This document shows positions 24,424 to 32,072 of a stretch of 32,735 bases of DNA, one piece after another (the first letter of the stretch is position 1; every line of letters starts with the position of its first letter). A program made the translations under genes and the position numbers. Below the pieces are notes generated by a model, which had not been told where the DNA came from, did not search any database, and saw only the letters and a program-made list of their open reading frames with translations. This stretch comes from an uncultured Frankineae bacterium (lineage in GTDB: Bacteria; Actinomycetota; Actinomycetes; Mycobacteriales; SCTD01): NCBI GenBank assembly GCA_902805775.1, contig CADCUB010000103.1, forward strand, positions 1 through 32,735, given 5' to 3'.

Positions 24424-24530
24424 GCCCGCAGTGCTCCCGTCCGTCCGCTCGGCTCCAGTGTCGCAGCGCCGGCAGCGGCCGCCTCCGTCGTCGACGGGCG
24501 TGCGCGGCGGCTCCACTAGCCTGCCGAGCC

Positions 24531-25115
24531 ATGCTGCTCTCCGACCGTGACCTCAAGGCGGCGCTCGCCGACGGCCGGATGGCCCTGCGGCCCTACGACG
24601 AGTCGATGGTCCAGCCCAGCAGCATCGACGTGCGGCTGGACCGCTTCTTCCGGGTCTTCGCCAACCACCGCTACACCCACATCGACCCCGCGCAGCAGCA
24701 GGACGACCTCACCGAGCTGGTGGAGGTGGCGGACGGCGAGGCCTTCCTGCTCCACCCGGGGGAGTTCGTGCTCGGGTCGACCCTCGAGCACATCAGCCTG
24801 GGCGACGGCCTGGCCTCCCGGCTCGAGGGCAAGAGCTCGCTGGGCCGTCTGGGCCTGCTGACCCACTCGACCGCGGGCTTCATCGACCCCGGCTTCTCGG
24901 GACACGTCACCCTGGAGCTGTCCAACGTCGCCAACCTGCCGATCAAGCTCTACCCCGGCATGCGCATCGGCCAGATCTGCGTGCTGCCGCTGAGCTCGCC
25001 GGCCGAGCACCCGTACGGCGCGAGCGTGTACGGCTCGCGCTACCAGGACCAGCGCGGCCCGACGCCGTCGCGCTCCTACCTCCGCTTCACCCGCAGCGGC
25101 ACCGGCTCGGGCTGA
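24531..25115 (+). CDS. dcd: dCTP deaminase (possibly bifunctional with dUTPase)
   Basis: Trimeric enzyme of pyrimidine deoxynucleotide synthesis, converting dCTP to dUTP; actinobacterial members can hydrolyse dUTP further to dUMP. The 194-residue protein begins [12 protein letters not shown] and contains [44 protein letters not shown] (with the catalytic Glu) and the C-terminal lid [16 protein letters not shown]. These match Dcd throughout. ATG 24531 lies 107 nt from the divergent VanW-family start. Whether it makes dUMP cannot be settled by eye. Confidence 0.95.
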   Translation: MLLSDRDLKAALADGRMALRPYDESMVQPSSIDVRLDRFFRVFANHRYTHIDPAQQQDDLTELVEVADGEAFLLHPGEFVLGSTLEHISLGDGLASRLEGKSSLGRLGLLTHSTAGFIDPGFSGHVTLELSNVANLPIKLYPGMRIGQICVLPLSSPAEHPYGASVYGSRYQDQRGPTPSRSYLRFTRSGTGSG

Positions 25116-25123
25116 GCCCGGCC

Positions 25124-25160
25124 CCCTGCCCGCCCGCGCACCCTGTCCGGACGGGCAGGG
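25124..25160 (+). terminator. Terminator hairpin after dcd
   Basis: CCCTGCCCG (25124-25132) and CGGGCAGGG (25152-25160) form a perfect 9-bp stem. A competing stem, CACCCTG (25139-25145) with CAGGGTG (25156-25162), uses part of the same right arm. The position between convergent dcd and mftR stops suits a shared terminator. Confidence 0.7.
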
Positions 25161-25175
25161 TGAGCTGCGCTTGCG

Positions 25176-25796
25176 TCAGGAGTCGCGGACCCCGGCCCAG
25201 CGGCCGTCGAGCGCCCGCAGCGAGGCCGCGAGCAGCTCCTGCAGGTCGGCGTCCGGCGCGCTGAGCCACTGCTCGTACGCCGTCAGGGCGGCGCCCAGGC
25301 ACAGGTGGGCGACGAGCTGTGGGAGCAGGTCGCCCGGGGCCTGCCCCAGCCGCCCGCCGACGAACTCGGCCACGACCTCCCGCCAGGCGGCGTAGCGCAG
25401 GGTGCTGTGCGCCTGCAGCGCCGGCACCGTCAGGACGAGGGCCATCCGGTTGCGGTGCCAGGGCGCGTGGTCGGGGTCCAGGCGGTTGAAGGCCAGCACG
25501 GCCTCGCAGAGCGCGTCGAGCAGGGGGCGCGAGGCGTCGGTGCCCGACAGCCGGGCGCGCAGCGCCGCCAGGCCCTCCTCGAACTCCCCCCAGACCACGT
25601 CGTTCTTGGAGGCGTAGTAGCGGAAGAACGTCCGCCGCCCGATGCCGGCGGCGGCCGCGATGTCGTCGACCGTGGTGGCCTCGAACCCGCGCCGGGCGAA
25701 CAGCTCGAGCGCCACCTGCTCGAGCTCGGCGCGCGTCGTGACCGCGGGCCGCCCGCCCCGCGGGCGGAGCGCGTCCTGCTGCGCCGAGACGACCAC
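25176..25796 (-). CDS. mftR: Mycofactocin system TetR-family regulator MftR
   Basis: A 206-residue transcriptional regulator. The N-terminal helix-turn-helix (about residues 18-65) reads TRAELEQVALELFARRGFEA, then TVDDIAAAAGIGRRTFFRYYASKNDVVWGEFE. That matches the MftR subfamily, including the acidic-aromatic segment after the DNA-binding domain. The C-terminal ligand domain has HAPWHRNRMALVLTVPALQAHS. In mycobacteria MftR represses the mft genes and responds to acyl-CoA esters (family knowledge). GTG 25796 has AGGAGG five to six nt upstream on the minus strand, so the longer open frame to 26330, which overlaps mdo, is rejected. It diverges from mdo across 160 nt containing a palindrome repeated before mftA. 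Confidence 0.88.
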   Translation of the reverse strand: MVVSAQQDALRPRGGRPAVTTRAELEQVALELFARRGFEATTVDDIAAAAGIGRRTFFRYYASKNDVVWGEFEEGLAALRARLSGTDASRPLLDALCEAVLAFNRLDPDHAPWHRNRMALVLTVPALQAHSTLRYAAWREVVAEFVGGRLGQAPGDLLPQLVAHLCLGAALTAYEQWLSAPDADLQELLAASLRALDGRWAGVRDS

Positions 25797-25884
25797 GTCC
25801 GTCCCTCCTCTGTCCCGACCGCGGGGGGAGCCGGGTGCCTCGCAGTCTCGCCGCTGCCCGGCCGGCGGTCGAGCCATCCGGGTG

Positions 25885-25939
25885 TCGACGCTCCTGCTGC
25901 AGCGGGCTAGGTTCCCCGCATCACTGTGACAGAGGTCAC
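25885..25939 (+). promoter_or_regulatory. mdo promoter and palindromic operator
   Basis: A plausible promoter is TCGACG (25885-25890), 17 nt, TAGGTT (25908-25913), fitting the actinobacterial TANNNT -10. Twelve nt further lies GTGAC-AGAG-GTCAC (25926-25939), just downstream of the expected start of transcription. The same GTGAC-N4-GTCAC pattern occurs before mftA. The ribosome-binding site AGGAG (25948-25952) precedes GTG 25957. Confidence 0.6.
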
Positions 25940-25956
25940 CGGCGTCAGGAGAGCAC

Positions 25957-27093
25957 GTGAAGACCAAGGCTGCGGTCCTGTGGGGGCTCAACGAGGAGTG
26001 GAAGATCGAGGAGGTCGAGATCGGCGAGCCGGTCGCCGGTGAGGTGCTGATCCGCCTGGCCGCCTCCGGCATGTGCCACTCCGACGAGCACGTGCGCATC
26101 GGCGACATCCCCCTCGTCGAGCCGGGCGGGTTCCCGTTCATCGGCGGGCACGAGGGCGCGGGCATCGTGCAGAAGGTCGGACCCGGTGTCACCAGCGTCA
26201 AGGAGGGCGACCACATCGTCCTGGGCTTCATCCCCTCCTGCGGTCGCTGTCCGTCGTGCTCGAGCGGCCACCAGAACCTCTGCGACAACGGCGCGACGCT
26301 GCTGACCGGCCAGTCCATCGCCGACGGCACCTACCGCCACCAGGTGAAGGGCCAGAACGCCTCGCCGATGTGCCTGATCGGCACCTTCTCGCCCTACGTG
26401 TGCTGCCACGAGTCGTCGGTCATCAAGATCGAGGACGACATCCCGCTGGACAAGGCCGCTCTGGTCGGCTGCGGCGTCACGACCGGCTGGGGCTCGGCCG
26501 TCTACGCGGCGGAGGTGACGCCCGGCGACAACGTCGTGGTCATCGGGATCGGCGGTGTGGGGATCAACGCCGTCCAGGGCGCCAAGGCGGCGGGTGCCAA
26601 GAGGATCTTCGCGATCGACCCGCTCGAGTTCAAGCGCGAGCAGGCGATGAAGCTGGGGGCGACGCACGCCTTCGCCAGCATGGCGGAGGCCGCCGGCCCG
26701 ATCAACGAGATCACCTGGGGCACGATGGCCCAGAAGGCCATCCTCACCGTCGGCCGGATCGAGGGCGAGATGGTGGGCGAGATGCTCGGCCTGGTCGCCA
26801 AGGGCGGCACCGGCGTCGTCACGGCCATGGGCGAGGCCGGACCGGTCAACGTGCCGATGAGCCTGTTCGAGCTGGCGCTGCTGCAGAAGCGCCTGCAGGG
26901 CGCTGTCTTCGGCGGCGGCAACCCGCGCTTCGACGTCCCGAAGCTGCTCGGGCTCTACCGCGAGGGCCAGCTCAAGCTCGACGAGCTGATCACGAAGACC
27001 TACAAGCTCGAGGACATCAACCAGGGCTACTCCGACATGCTGGAGGGCAAGAACATCCGCGGCGTGATCATGTACGGCGAGGACGACTACTGA
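25957..27093 (+). CDS. mdo: NDMA-dependent (mycofactocin-linked) alcohol dehydrogenase
   Basis: Zinc-containing medium-chain alcohol dehydrogenase whose NAD(H) stays bound and is re-oxidised by an external acceptor, in vivo thought to be mycofactocin, in vitro N,N-dimethyl-4-nitrosoaniline. The 378-residue protein has catalytic zinc ligands C40 (GMCHSDEH) and H65/E66 (GGHEGAG), the structural-zinc cysteines C95, C98, C101 and C109 (CGRCPSC...LCDNG), and the nucleotide-binding IGIGGVGINAVQGAKAAGAK. The segments TGQSIADGTYRHQVKGQ and YSDMLEGKNIRGVI are typical of this subfamily. Substrate (methanol, other primary alcohols) is not readable. It lies within the mft locus, divergent from mftR. Confidence 0.93.
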   Translation: MKTKAAVLWGLNEEWKIEEVEIGEPVAGEVLIRLAASGMCHSDEHVRIGDIPLVEPGGFPFIGGHEGAGIVQKVGPGVTSVKEGDHIVLGFIPSCGRCPSCSSGHQNLCDNGATLLTGQSIADGTYRHQVKGQNASPMCLIGTFSPYVCCHESSVIKIEDDIPLDKAALVGCGVTTGWGSAVYAAEVTPGDNVVVIGIGGVGINAVQGAKAAGAKRIFAIDPLEFKREQAMKLGATHAFASMAEAAGPINEITWGTMAQKAILTVGRIEGEMVGEMLGLVAKGGTGVVTAMGEAGPVNVPMSLFELALLQKRLQGAVFGGGNPRFDVPKLLGLYREGQLKLDELITKTYKLEDINQGYSDMLEGKNIRGVIMYGEDDY

Positions 27094-27140
27094 CCGCTGC
27101 TCCGGAGCACCCGCGCCCGGGCGGACTGCTCGACCGCGCG

Positions 27141-28097
27141 GTGTCCGACCGCCTGCTCGCGCAGGTGGTCGGACGCCGGCGTGAGGTCGAGCTGGTGCTG
27201 GCCGCGCTGCTGGCCGGCCGGCACATGCTGCTCGAGGGTCCGCCCGGCACGGGCAAGTCGACGCTGCTGCGCGGGCTGTCGCGGGCGGCCGGGCTGTCCT
27301 TCGAGTTCGTCGAGGGCAACGCCGAGCTGACCCCGGCCCGGCTGGTCGGGCACCACGACCCGTCCCGGGTGATGAGCGAGGGCTACGCCGCCGACGTCTT
27401 CGTCGACGGGCCGCTCGCGGCGGCGATGCGCGCCGGTGCGCTGCTGTACGTCGAGGAGATCAACCGGGTCCCCGAGGAGACGCTCAACGTCCTGATCACC
27501 GTCATGAGCGAGGGCGAGCTGCACGTCCCGCGGCTGGGCCGGCTCGTCGCGGCGCGGGGCTTCCGGCTGGTCGCCGCCATGAACCCGTTCGACGCGGTGG
27601 GGACCGCGCGCATCGCCTCGGCCATCTACGACCGCACCTGCCGGGTGCGCATGGACTACCAGGACGCCGCCGACGAGGTCGAGATCGTGCGGCGCAACGC
27701 TGCCGAGACCGCCGACCCCGAGCGCACGGCCGACGTGGACAAGGCCGTGGAGCTCGTCCGGCGCACGCGGGAGCACCCCGAGGTGCGCGTGGGCTCCTCC
27801 GTGCGCGGGGCCATCGACCTGGTGCTCGTCGCCGACACCCTGGCCGCCCTGCGGGAGGTCCCGCCGACCGACCGCGGCGTCAGCCTGGACGCGGCGCTCA
27901 CGGCGCTGTCGGGTCGCCTGCGCCTGCACGAGGGCGCGAGCCGCACGTCCGAGGACGTCGTGCGCGAGCTCTGGGAGGACGTCTTCCGCCCGGACGACGA
28001 CGAGGAGGGCGACGACAGCGCGGGTGAGGCGGGCGACTCGCCGGGGGAAGCGCCCCGGCCGGCCGGGACCCCCGCCCCGGACCGGCCGGGTCGCTAG
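27141..28097 (+). CDS. MoxR-family AAA+ ATPase
   Basis: AAA+ chaperone-like ATPase that, together with VWA-domain proteins, usually helps activate or load cofactors into enzymes. Visible motifs: Walker A LEGPPGTGKSTLLRGL, Walker B LYVEEINRVPEETLNVL, sensor 1 region AMNPFDAVGTARI, and an arginine-finger/sensor 2 part (DRTCRVRMDY, VGSSVRGAIDLVLVAD). The C-terminal 40 residues are acidic and Pro-rich, probably disordered. GTG 27141 is the first canonical start, but the frame is plausible from CTG 27090, which overlaps the mdo stop (CTGA) and has GAGGA (27079-27083) 6 nt upstream; that would add TAAPEHPRPGGLLDRAV. Co-transcription with mdo is likely. A role in maturing Mdo is inference. Confidence 0.88.
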   Translation: MSDRLLAQVVGRRREVELVLAALLAGRHMLLEGPPGTGKSTLLRGLSRAAGLSFEFVEGNAELTPARLVGHHDPSRVMSEGYAADVFVDGPLAAAMRAGALLYVEEINRVPEETLNVLITVMSEGELHVPRLGRLVAARGFRLVAAMNPFDAVGTARIASAIYDRTCRVRMDYQDAADEVEIVRRNAAETADPERTADVDKAVELVRRTREHPEVRVGSSVRGAIDLVLVADTLAALREVPPTDRGVSLDAALTALSGRLRLHEGASRTSEDVVRELWEDVFRPDDDEEGDDSAGEAGDSPGEAPRPAGTPAPDRPGR

Positions 28098-28285
28098 CCG
28101 ACGACGGCACCGACGAGCTCGTCCTCGAGGGCGAGGCGGCACGCGAGGCGCTGGCCGAGGCGGCCCGGCGCACCACCTCACGGCGCGACCTGTCCCGCTC
28201 GCCGGCCTTCCGCGCGCTGTCGCCGGAGGTCGGCGCGCTCGACGAGGAGGCGTTCGGGCGCGAGCTGGCCGACGACCCCGACGCG

Positions 28286-29041
28286 GTGCTCGGCCTGCTG
28301 GCCGACATGGCCGGCGCGACCGACGAGGGGCTGCGGCGGCTCGCCCGTCGCCTGGCCGGGCGGGTGGCCGTGCGACTGGGACGGGCTGGTCCGGCCCGGG
28401 AGCGCGGAACGGGGCGGCTGCGCCGGGTGGCGCTGTCGCCCGGCGGTGACCTCGACGTCGACGCCAGCCTCGAGGTGCTGGTCGCCTCGGCGGTCACCGG
28501 CCGTCCGCCGGCGCTCGAGGACCTGCGCGCCGCGGAGTGGGGCCGGCCGTCGGTCGCGCTGTGCCTGCTGGTGGACCGCAGCGGGTCGGTCGGCGGCGAG
28601 CGCCTGGCCGCCGCGGCGCTCGCCGCGGCCGCGGTCGCGCTGCGGGCACCCCAGGACCACAGCGTCGTGGCGTTCTCCGACACGGCCATCGTGCTCAAGG
28701 CCCAGGACGAGCAGCGGCCCGTCGAGCAGGTCGTCGACGGGCTGCTGGCGCTGCGCGGGCACGGGACGACCGACCTGGCGCTGGCCCTCGCGACGGCGGG
28801 CCGTCAGCTGGCGCGCTCGCGGGCGACGCGGCGCACGACCGTGCTGCTCACCGACGGCCGGGCCACCGCGGGCGACGACCCGCGCCGAGCCGCGCGCCGG
28901 CTCGACGACCTGGTGGTGATCGCTCCGCACGACGACGCCGAGCAGGCCCGCGCCCTGGCGACCGACGTCGGCGCCCGCTTCTCGGCGCTGCGCGGGCCCT
29001 CCGACGTGCCCCGCGCGCTCGGGCTGCTCGCCCAGGGCTGA
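28286..29041 (+). CDS. VWA-domain protein paired with MoxR
   Basis: Partner-type protein for MoxR ATPases. From the first canonical start, GTG 28286, the product is 251 residues with a VWA domain whose metal-ion site is complete: DRSGSVGG (DxSxS), GHGTTD and LLTDGRA. The frame is also clearly coding upstream: from 28098 it reads DGTDELVLEGEAAREALAEA and SRSPAFRALSPEVGALDEEA, but no ATG, GTG or TTG is available between the in-frame stop at 28025-28027 and 28286. The real start may be non-canonical, or a frameshift may link it to moxR or to GTG 28024. Annotated extent is therefore a minimum. Confidence 0.82.
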   Translation: MLGLLADMAGATDEGLRRLARRLAGRVAVRLGRAGPARERGTGRLRRVALSPGGDLDVDASLEVLVASAVTGRPPALEDLRAAEWGRPSVALCLLVDRSGSVGGERLAAAALAAAAVALRAPQDHSVVAFSDTAIVLKAQDEQRPVEQVVDGLLALRGHGTTDLALALATAGRQLARSRATRRTTVLLTDGRATAGDDPRRAARRLDDLVVIAPHDDAEQARALATDVGARFSALRGPSDVPRALGLLAQG

Positions 29042-29055
29042 GGGGACAGCGCCAC

Positions 29056-29071
29056 CTGTCCGTCCGGACAG
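29056..29071 (+). terminator. Hairpin between the VWA gene and mftA
   Basis: CTGTCC-GTCC-GGACAG, a 6-bp stem, extended by CCA/TGG through a bulged base, 15 nt after the VWA stop. It could partly terminate the mdo-moxR-VWA transcript, so mftA would rely on its own promoter. Confidence 0.5.
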
Positions 29072-29094
29072 TGGTGGTCGGCACCGGGTGCCGT

Positions 29095-29119
29095 TACGGT
29101 CCGCGGTGACGCCGGTCAC
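29095..29119 (+). promoter_or_regulatory. mftA promoter element and palindromic operator
   Basis: TACGGT (29095-29100) fits the actinobacterial -10. Five nt later lies GGTGAC-GCCG-GTCACC (29105-29120), the same GTGAC-N4-GTCAC pattern found before mdo. No convincing -35 is seen. Position over the expected transcription start is typical of a repressor site; MftR is the likely ligand (inference). Confidence 0.6.
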
Positions 29120-29147
29120 CCGGACCGGTCCCCCCTCCGGAGGACAG

Positions 29148-29279
29148 ATGACCGCTCCCGCGCCCGAGCTCGCCGAGCCGGCCACCGACCTGACCGACCG
29201 TCCCGAGACCGACGAGCTCGTCGCGCAGGACCTGCTGGTCGAGGACGTGTCCATCGACGGCATGTGCGGCGTCTACTAG
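29148..29279 (+). CDS. mftA: Mycofactocin precursor peptide MftA
   Basis: Ribosomally made precursor whose C-terminal Val-Tyr becomes the mycofactocin core. The 43-residue product ends in the conserved IDGMCGVY, with the leader LVAQDLLVEDVS before it, and residues 1-20 are Ala/Pro/Asp-rich. ATG 29148 is preceded by GGAGGA (29139-29144); an upstream in-frame GTG at 29088 overlaps the promoter and is rejected. It is followed after 7 nt by mftB. The precursor is cytosolic. Confidence 0.97.
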   Translation: MTAPAPELAEPATDLTDRPETDELVAQDLLVEDVSIDGMCGVY

Positions 29280-29286
29280 CCGTCGG

Positions 29287-29571
29287 GTGACGACTCCCCC
29301 CGGGGCCGGCGTCCTCGACCGCGCCTGGGACATCAGCCCCCGCGTGTCGGTCCGGCCGGAGTCCTTCGGGGCCCTGCTGTACCACTTCGGCACCCGACGG
29401 CTGTCGTTCCTCAAGGACCGGCGGCTGCTCCAGGTGGTGCAGTCGCTGGCCGCGTCGCCGACGGCCCGCGAGGCCTGCCGCTCTGCCGGCCTGGCCCCGC
29501 ACGAGATCCCCGCCTACGAGAGGGCCCTGGCCCAGCTCGCCGCCACCGACATGCTGCAGGAGCGCGCATGA
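29287..29571 (+). CDS. mftB: Mycofactocin precursor-binding chaperone MftB
   Basis: PqqD-like RiPP-recognition protein that binds the MftA leader and delivers it to MftC. The 94-residue product has the MftB sequence run WDISPRVSVRPESFGALLYH and FGTRRLSFLKDRRLLQVVQ, followed by a helical tail with SAGLAPHEIPAYERALAQL. GTG 29287 starts 8 nt after the mftA stop; no strong ribosome-binding site is seen, so translational coupling is likely. Its stop overlaps the ATG of mftC (ATGA). Confidence 0.95.
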   Translation: MTTPPGAGVLDRAWDISPRVSVRPESFGALLYHFGTRRLSFLKDRRLLQVVQSLAASPTAREACRSAGLAPHEIPAYERALAQLAATDMLQERA

Positions 29572-30800
29572 CGTCGACCCTCCCGCCGGCGGTCCCGCTG
29601 GTGGAGCACTTCGCCCTCGGGCTCGACGCCCCGATCTGCCTGACGTGGGAGCTCACCTACGCCTGCAACCTGGCGTGCTCGCACTGCCTGTCGAGCTCGG
29701 GCCGGCGCGACCCCCGCGAGCTGACGACCGACGAGGCGAAGGCGGTCATCGACGAGCTGCAGCGCATGCAGGTCTTCTACGTCAACATCGGCGGCGGCGA
29801 GCCGACCGTCCGCGCGGACTTCTGGGAGCTGCTCGACTACGCGACGGCGCACGACGTCGGGGTGAAGTTCTCGACCAACGGCATCAAGATCGACGCCGAG
29901 GCCGCCCGCCGCATCGCAGCCAACTCCTACGTCGACATCCAGATCTCCATCGACGGCGCGACGCCCGACGTCAACGACGCCGTGCGCGGCCAGGGGTCGT
30001 TCGACACCGCCGTGCGCGCGCTGGAGCACCTGGCCGAGGCCGGCGTCAGCCCCAAGCTGTCCGTCGTCTGCACCCGCCACAACCTCCCGCAGCTGGACCA
30101 GTTCAAGGCCCTGGCCGACCGCTTCGGCGCGCAGCTGCGCCTGACCCGCCTGCGCCCCTCCGGCCGCGGCGCCGACGTCTGGGACGACCTGCACCCGACG
30201 GCGCAGCAGCAGCGCGAGCTGTACGCCTGGCTCGTGCGGCACGGTGAGAACGTCCTCACCGGCGACTCGTTCTTCCACCTGGCTGCCTACGGCGAGGCGC
30301 TCCCGGGTCTGAACCTGTGCGGAGCGGGCCGCGTGGTGTGCCTCATCGACCCGGTGGGCGACGTGTACGCCTGCCCCTTCGCCATCGCCGACCAGTTCCT
30401 GGCGGGGAACGTGCGCAGCGACGGCGGCTTCGCCCGCGTGTGGCGGGAGTCCGAGCTGTTCCTCGAGCTGCGCGAGCCGCAGAGCGGCGGCACCTGCCGC
30501 AGCTGCGACGCCTACGACGCCTGCCGGGGCGGGTGCATGGCGGCCAAGTTCTTCACCGGCCTGCCGCTCGACGGTCCGGACCCCGAGTGCGTCAAGGGCT
30601 TCGGCGAGCTGGCGCTGTCGAAGGTCGCTCCCGGCGCCGCGCCGCGGCCGTCCCTCGACCACTCCCACAAGGGCGGCGTACGAGGCGGTCCCGTGCCGCT
30701 CGTGCTGCAGGTCCGCCGCCCCGACAAGCCCTGCGACGAGTCGCCGCTGTCCGGACTCGTCCCGGCGCCCTCGAACCCCTCGCCGCGGAGGCCCGCATGA
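29568..30800 (+). CDS. mftC: Mycofactocin radical SAM maturase MftC
   Basis: Radical S-adenosylmethionine enzyme that oxidatively decarboxylates the C-terminal Tyr of MftA and then forms the Val-Tyr carbon-carbon bond. The 410-residue protein has the cluster motif C33-x3-C37-x2-C40 (YACNLACSHC), GGGEPT for SAM, and a SPASM domain with cysteines in LCGAGRVVC, VYACPF, CRSCDAYDACRGGC and DPECVKG for auxiliary clusters. The C-terminal tail after residue 350 ends with the family-typical LVLQVRRPDKPCDESPL. ATG 29568 overlaps the mftB stop, and its stop overlaps the ATG of mftD. Confidence 0.97.
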   Translation: MTSTLPPAVPLVEHFALGLDAPICLTWELTYACNLACSHCLSSSGRRDPRELTTDEAKAVIDELQRMQVFYVNIGGGEPTVRADFWELLDYATAHDVGVKFSTNGIKIDAEAARRIAANSYVDIQISIDGATPDVNDAVRGQGSFDTAVRALEHLAEAGVSPKLSVVCTRHNLPQLDQFKALADRFGAQLRLTRLRPSGRGADVWDDLHPTAQQQRELYAWLVRHGENVLTGDSFFHLAAYGEALPGLNLCGAGRVVCLIDPVGDVYACPFAIADQFLAGNVRSDGGFARVWRESELFLELREPQSGGTCRSCDAYDACRGGCMAAKFFTGLPLDGPDPECVKGFGELALSKVAPGAAPRPSLDHSHKGGVRGGPVPLVLQVRRPDKPCDESPLSGLVPAPSNPSPRRPA

Positions 30801-32023
30801 GCAGAGGTTGGTTCGAGACGGTCGCCGAGGCGCAGCGTCGCGCGCAGAAGACGCTGCCGAAGTCGGTCTACATGGCGCTGGTCGCCGGCTCCGAGCGGGG
30901 CAAGACGCTGCAGGACAACGTCGACGCCTTCAGCGAGCTCGGCTTCGCACCGCACGTCGCCGACCTCGCCCGCGAGCGGGACCTGTCGACGACCGTCATG
31001 GGGGTGCCGGTCGACCTGCCGGTGCTCATCTCGCCGACCGGCGTGCAGGCGGTGCACCCCGACGGCGAGGTCGCCATCGCGCGTGCGGCGGCCGCCCGCG
31101 GGACGGTGATGGGCCTGTCGTCGTTCGCCAGCAAGCCGGTCGAGCAGGTCGTCGCCGCCAATCCCAGGACCTTCTTCCAGCTCTACTGGTCGGGCAGCCG
31201 CGAGGACATCCTGGCCCGCATCGACCGCGCCCGGGCCGCCGGTGTCGCCGGCGTCATCGTGACGCTCGACTGGTCGTTCTCGCAGGGCCGCGACTGGGGC
31301 AGCCCGACCATCCCCCAGTCGATCGACTTCCGGACGATGCTGAAGTTCGCCCCCGAGGCGGTGGTCCGTCCGACGTGGGCGCTGCGCTGGGTGCGCAGCG
31401 GCGGGCTGCCCGACCTCACCACTCCCAACATGGCGCTGCCCGGACAGCCGGCGCCCGGCTTCTTCGGCGCCTACGGCGAGTGGATGCAGACGCCGCTGCC
31501 CACCTGGGACGACCTGCGCTGGCTGCGCGCGCACTACGACGGCAAGCTGATGCTCAAGGGCGTCATGCGCGTCGACGACGCACACCGGGCCGTCGACGTC
31601 GGCTTCGACGCGATCTCGGTCTCCAACCACGGCGGCAACAACCTCGACGGCACACCTGCGTCCGTGCGCGCCCTGCCGGTGATCGTCGACGCGGTGGGCG
31701 ACCGGGTCGACGTCGTCATGGACGGCGGGGTCCGCCGGGGGAGCGACGTCGTCAAGGCGCTGGCGCTCGGGGCGCGTGCGGTGATGATCGGCCGCGCCTA
31801 CCTGTGGGGCCTGGCCGCGAACGGCCAGGCCGGGGTCGAGAACGTGCTCGACATCCTGCGCAGCGGCCTGGACTCCGGGCTGCTGGGGATCGGCCGGGCG
31901 TCGGTGCGCGACCTCACCCGCGACGACCTGCTGGTGCCCGACGGCTTCGAGCGCCGGCTGGGTGTGCCGGGCGAGGTCGGCACCGGCGCCGGGGTCCCGG
32001 TGCAGAGCCCGGCCCCGGTCTGA
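30797..32023 (+). CDS. mftD: Mycofactocin FMN-dependent dehydrogenase MftD
   Basis: FMN enzyme of the alpha-hydroxy-acid oxidase family that deaminates the released AHDP intermediate to premycofactocin. The 408-residue protein shows the barrel motifs VLISPTGVQAVHPDGE, FQLYWSG, GVIVTLDWSFSQGRDW, LMLKGVMRVDDAHRA, SVSNHGGNNLDG and DGGVRRGSDVVKALALG followed by IGRAYLWGLA. The catalytic His and the active-site Arg of the family fall in SNHGG and in the DGGVRRG region. ATG 30797 overlaps the mftC stop (ATGA). The C-terminal 20 residues are Gly/Pro-rich and probably disordered. Confidence 0.96.
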   Translation: MSRGWFETVAEAQRRAQKTLPKSVYMALVAGSERGKTLQDNVDAFSELGFAPHVADLARERDLSTTVMGVPVDLPVLISPTGVQAVHPDGEVAIARAAAARGTVMGLSSFASKPVEQVVAANPRTFFQLYWSGSREDILARIDRARAAGVAGVIVTLDWSFSQGRDWGSPTIPQSIDFRTMLKFAPEAVVRPTWALRWVRSGGLPDLTTPNMALPGQPAPGFFGAYGEWMQTPLPTWDDLRWLRAHYDGKLMLKGVMRVDDAHRAVDVGFDAISVSNHGGNNLDGTPASVRALPVIVDAVGDRVDVVMDGGVRRGSDVVKALALGARAVMIGRAYLWGLAANGQAGVENVLDILRSGLDSGLLGIGRASVRDLTRDDLLVPDGFERRLGVPGEVGTGAGVPVQSPAPV

Positions 32024-32072
32024 GCGCGGCTCCCGATCCGACGGCGGCACCGACGCGAGACGCGGGCGCCGC

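Noticed and set aside
25797-26330. N-terminal extension of mftR to 26330
   Set aside because: It would overlap mdo for over 370 nt; GTG 25796 has a strong ribosome-binding site and gives a normal TetR-family N-terminus.
29088-29147. Longer mftA starting at GTG 29088
   Set aside because: It would cover the predicted promoter and operator; ATG 29148 has GGAGGA at good spacing and gives a normal-length precursor.
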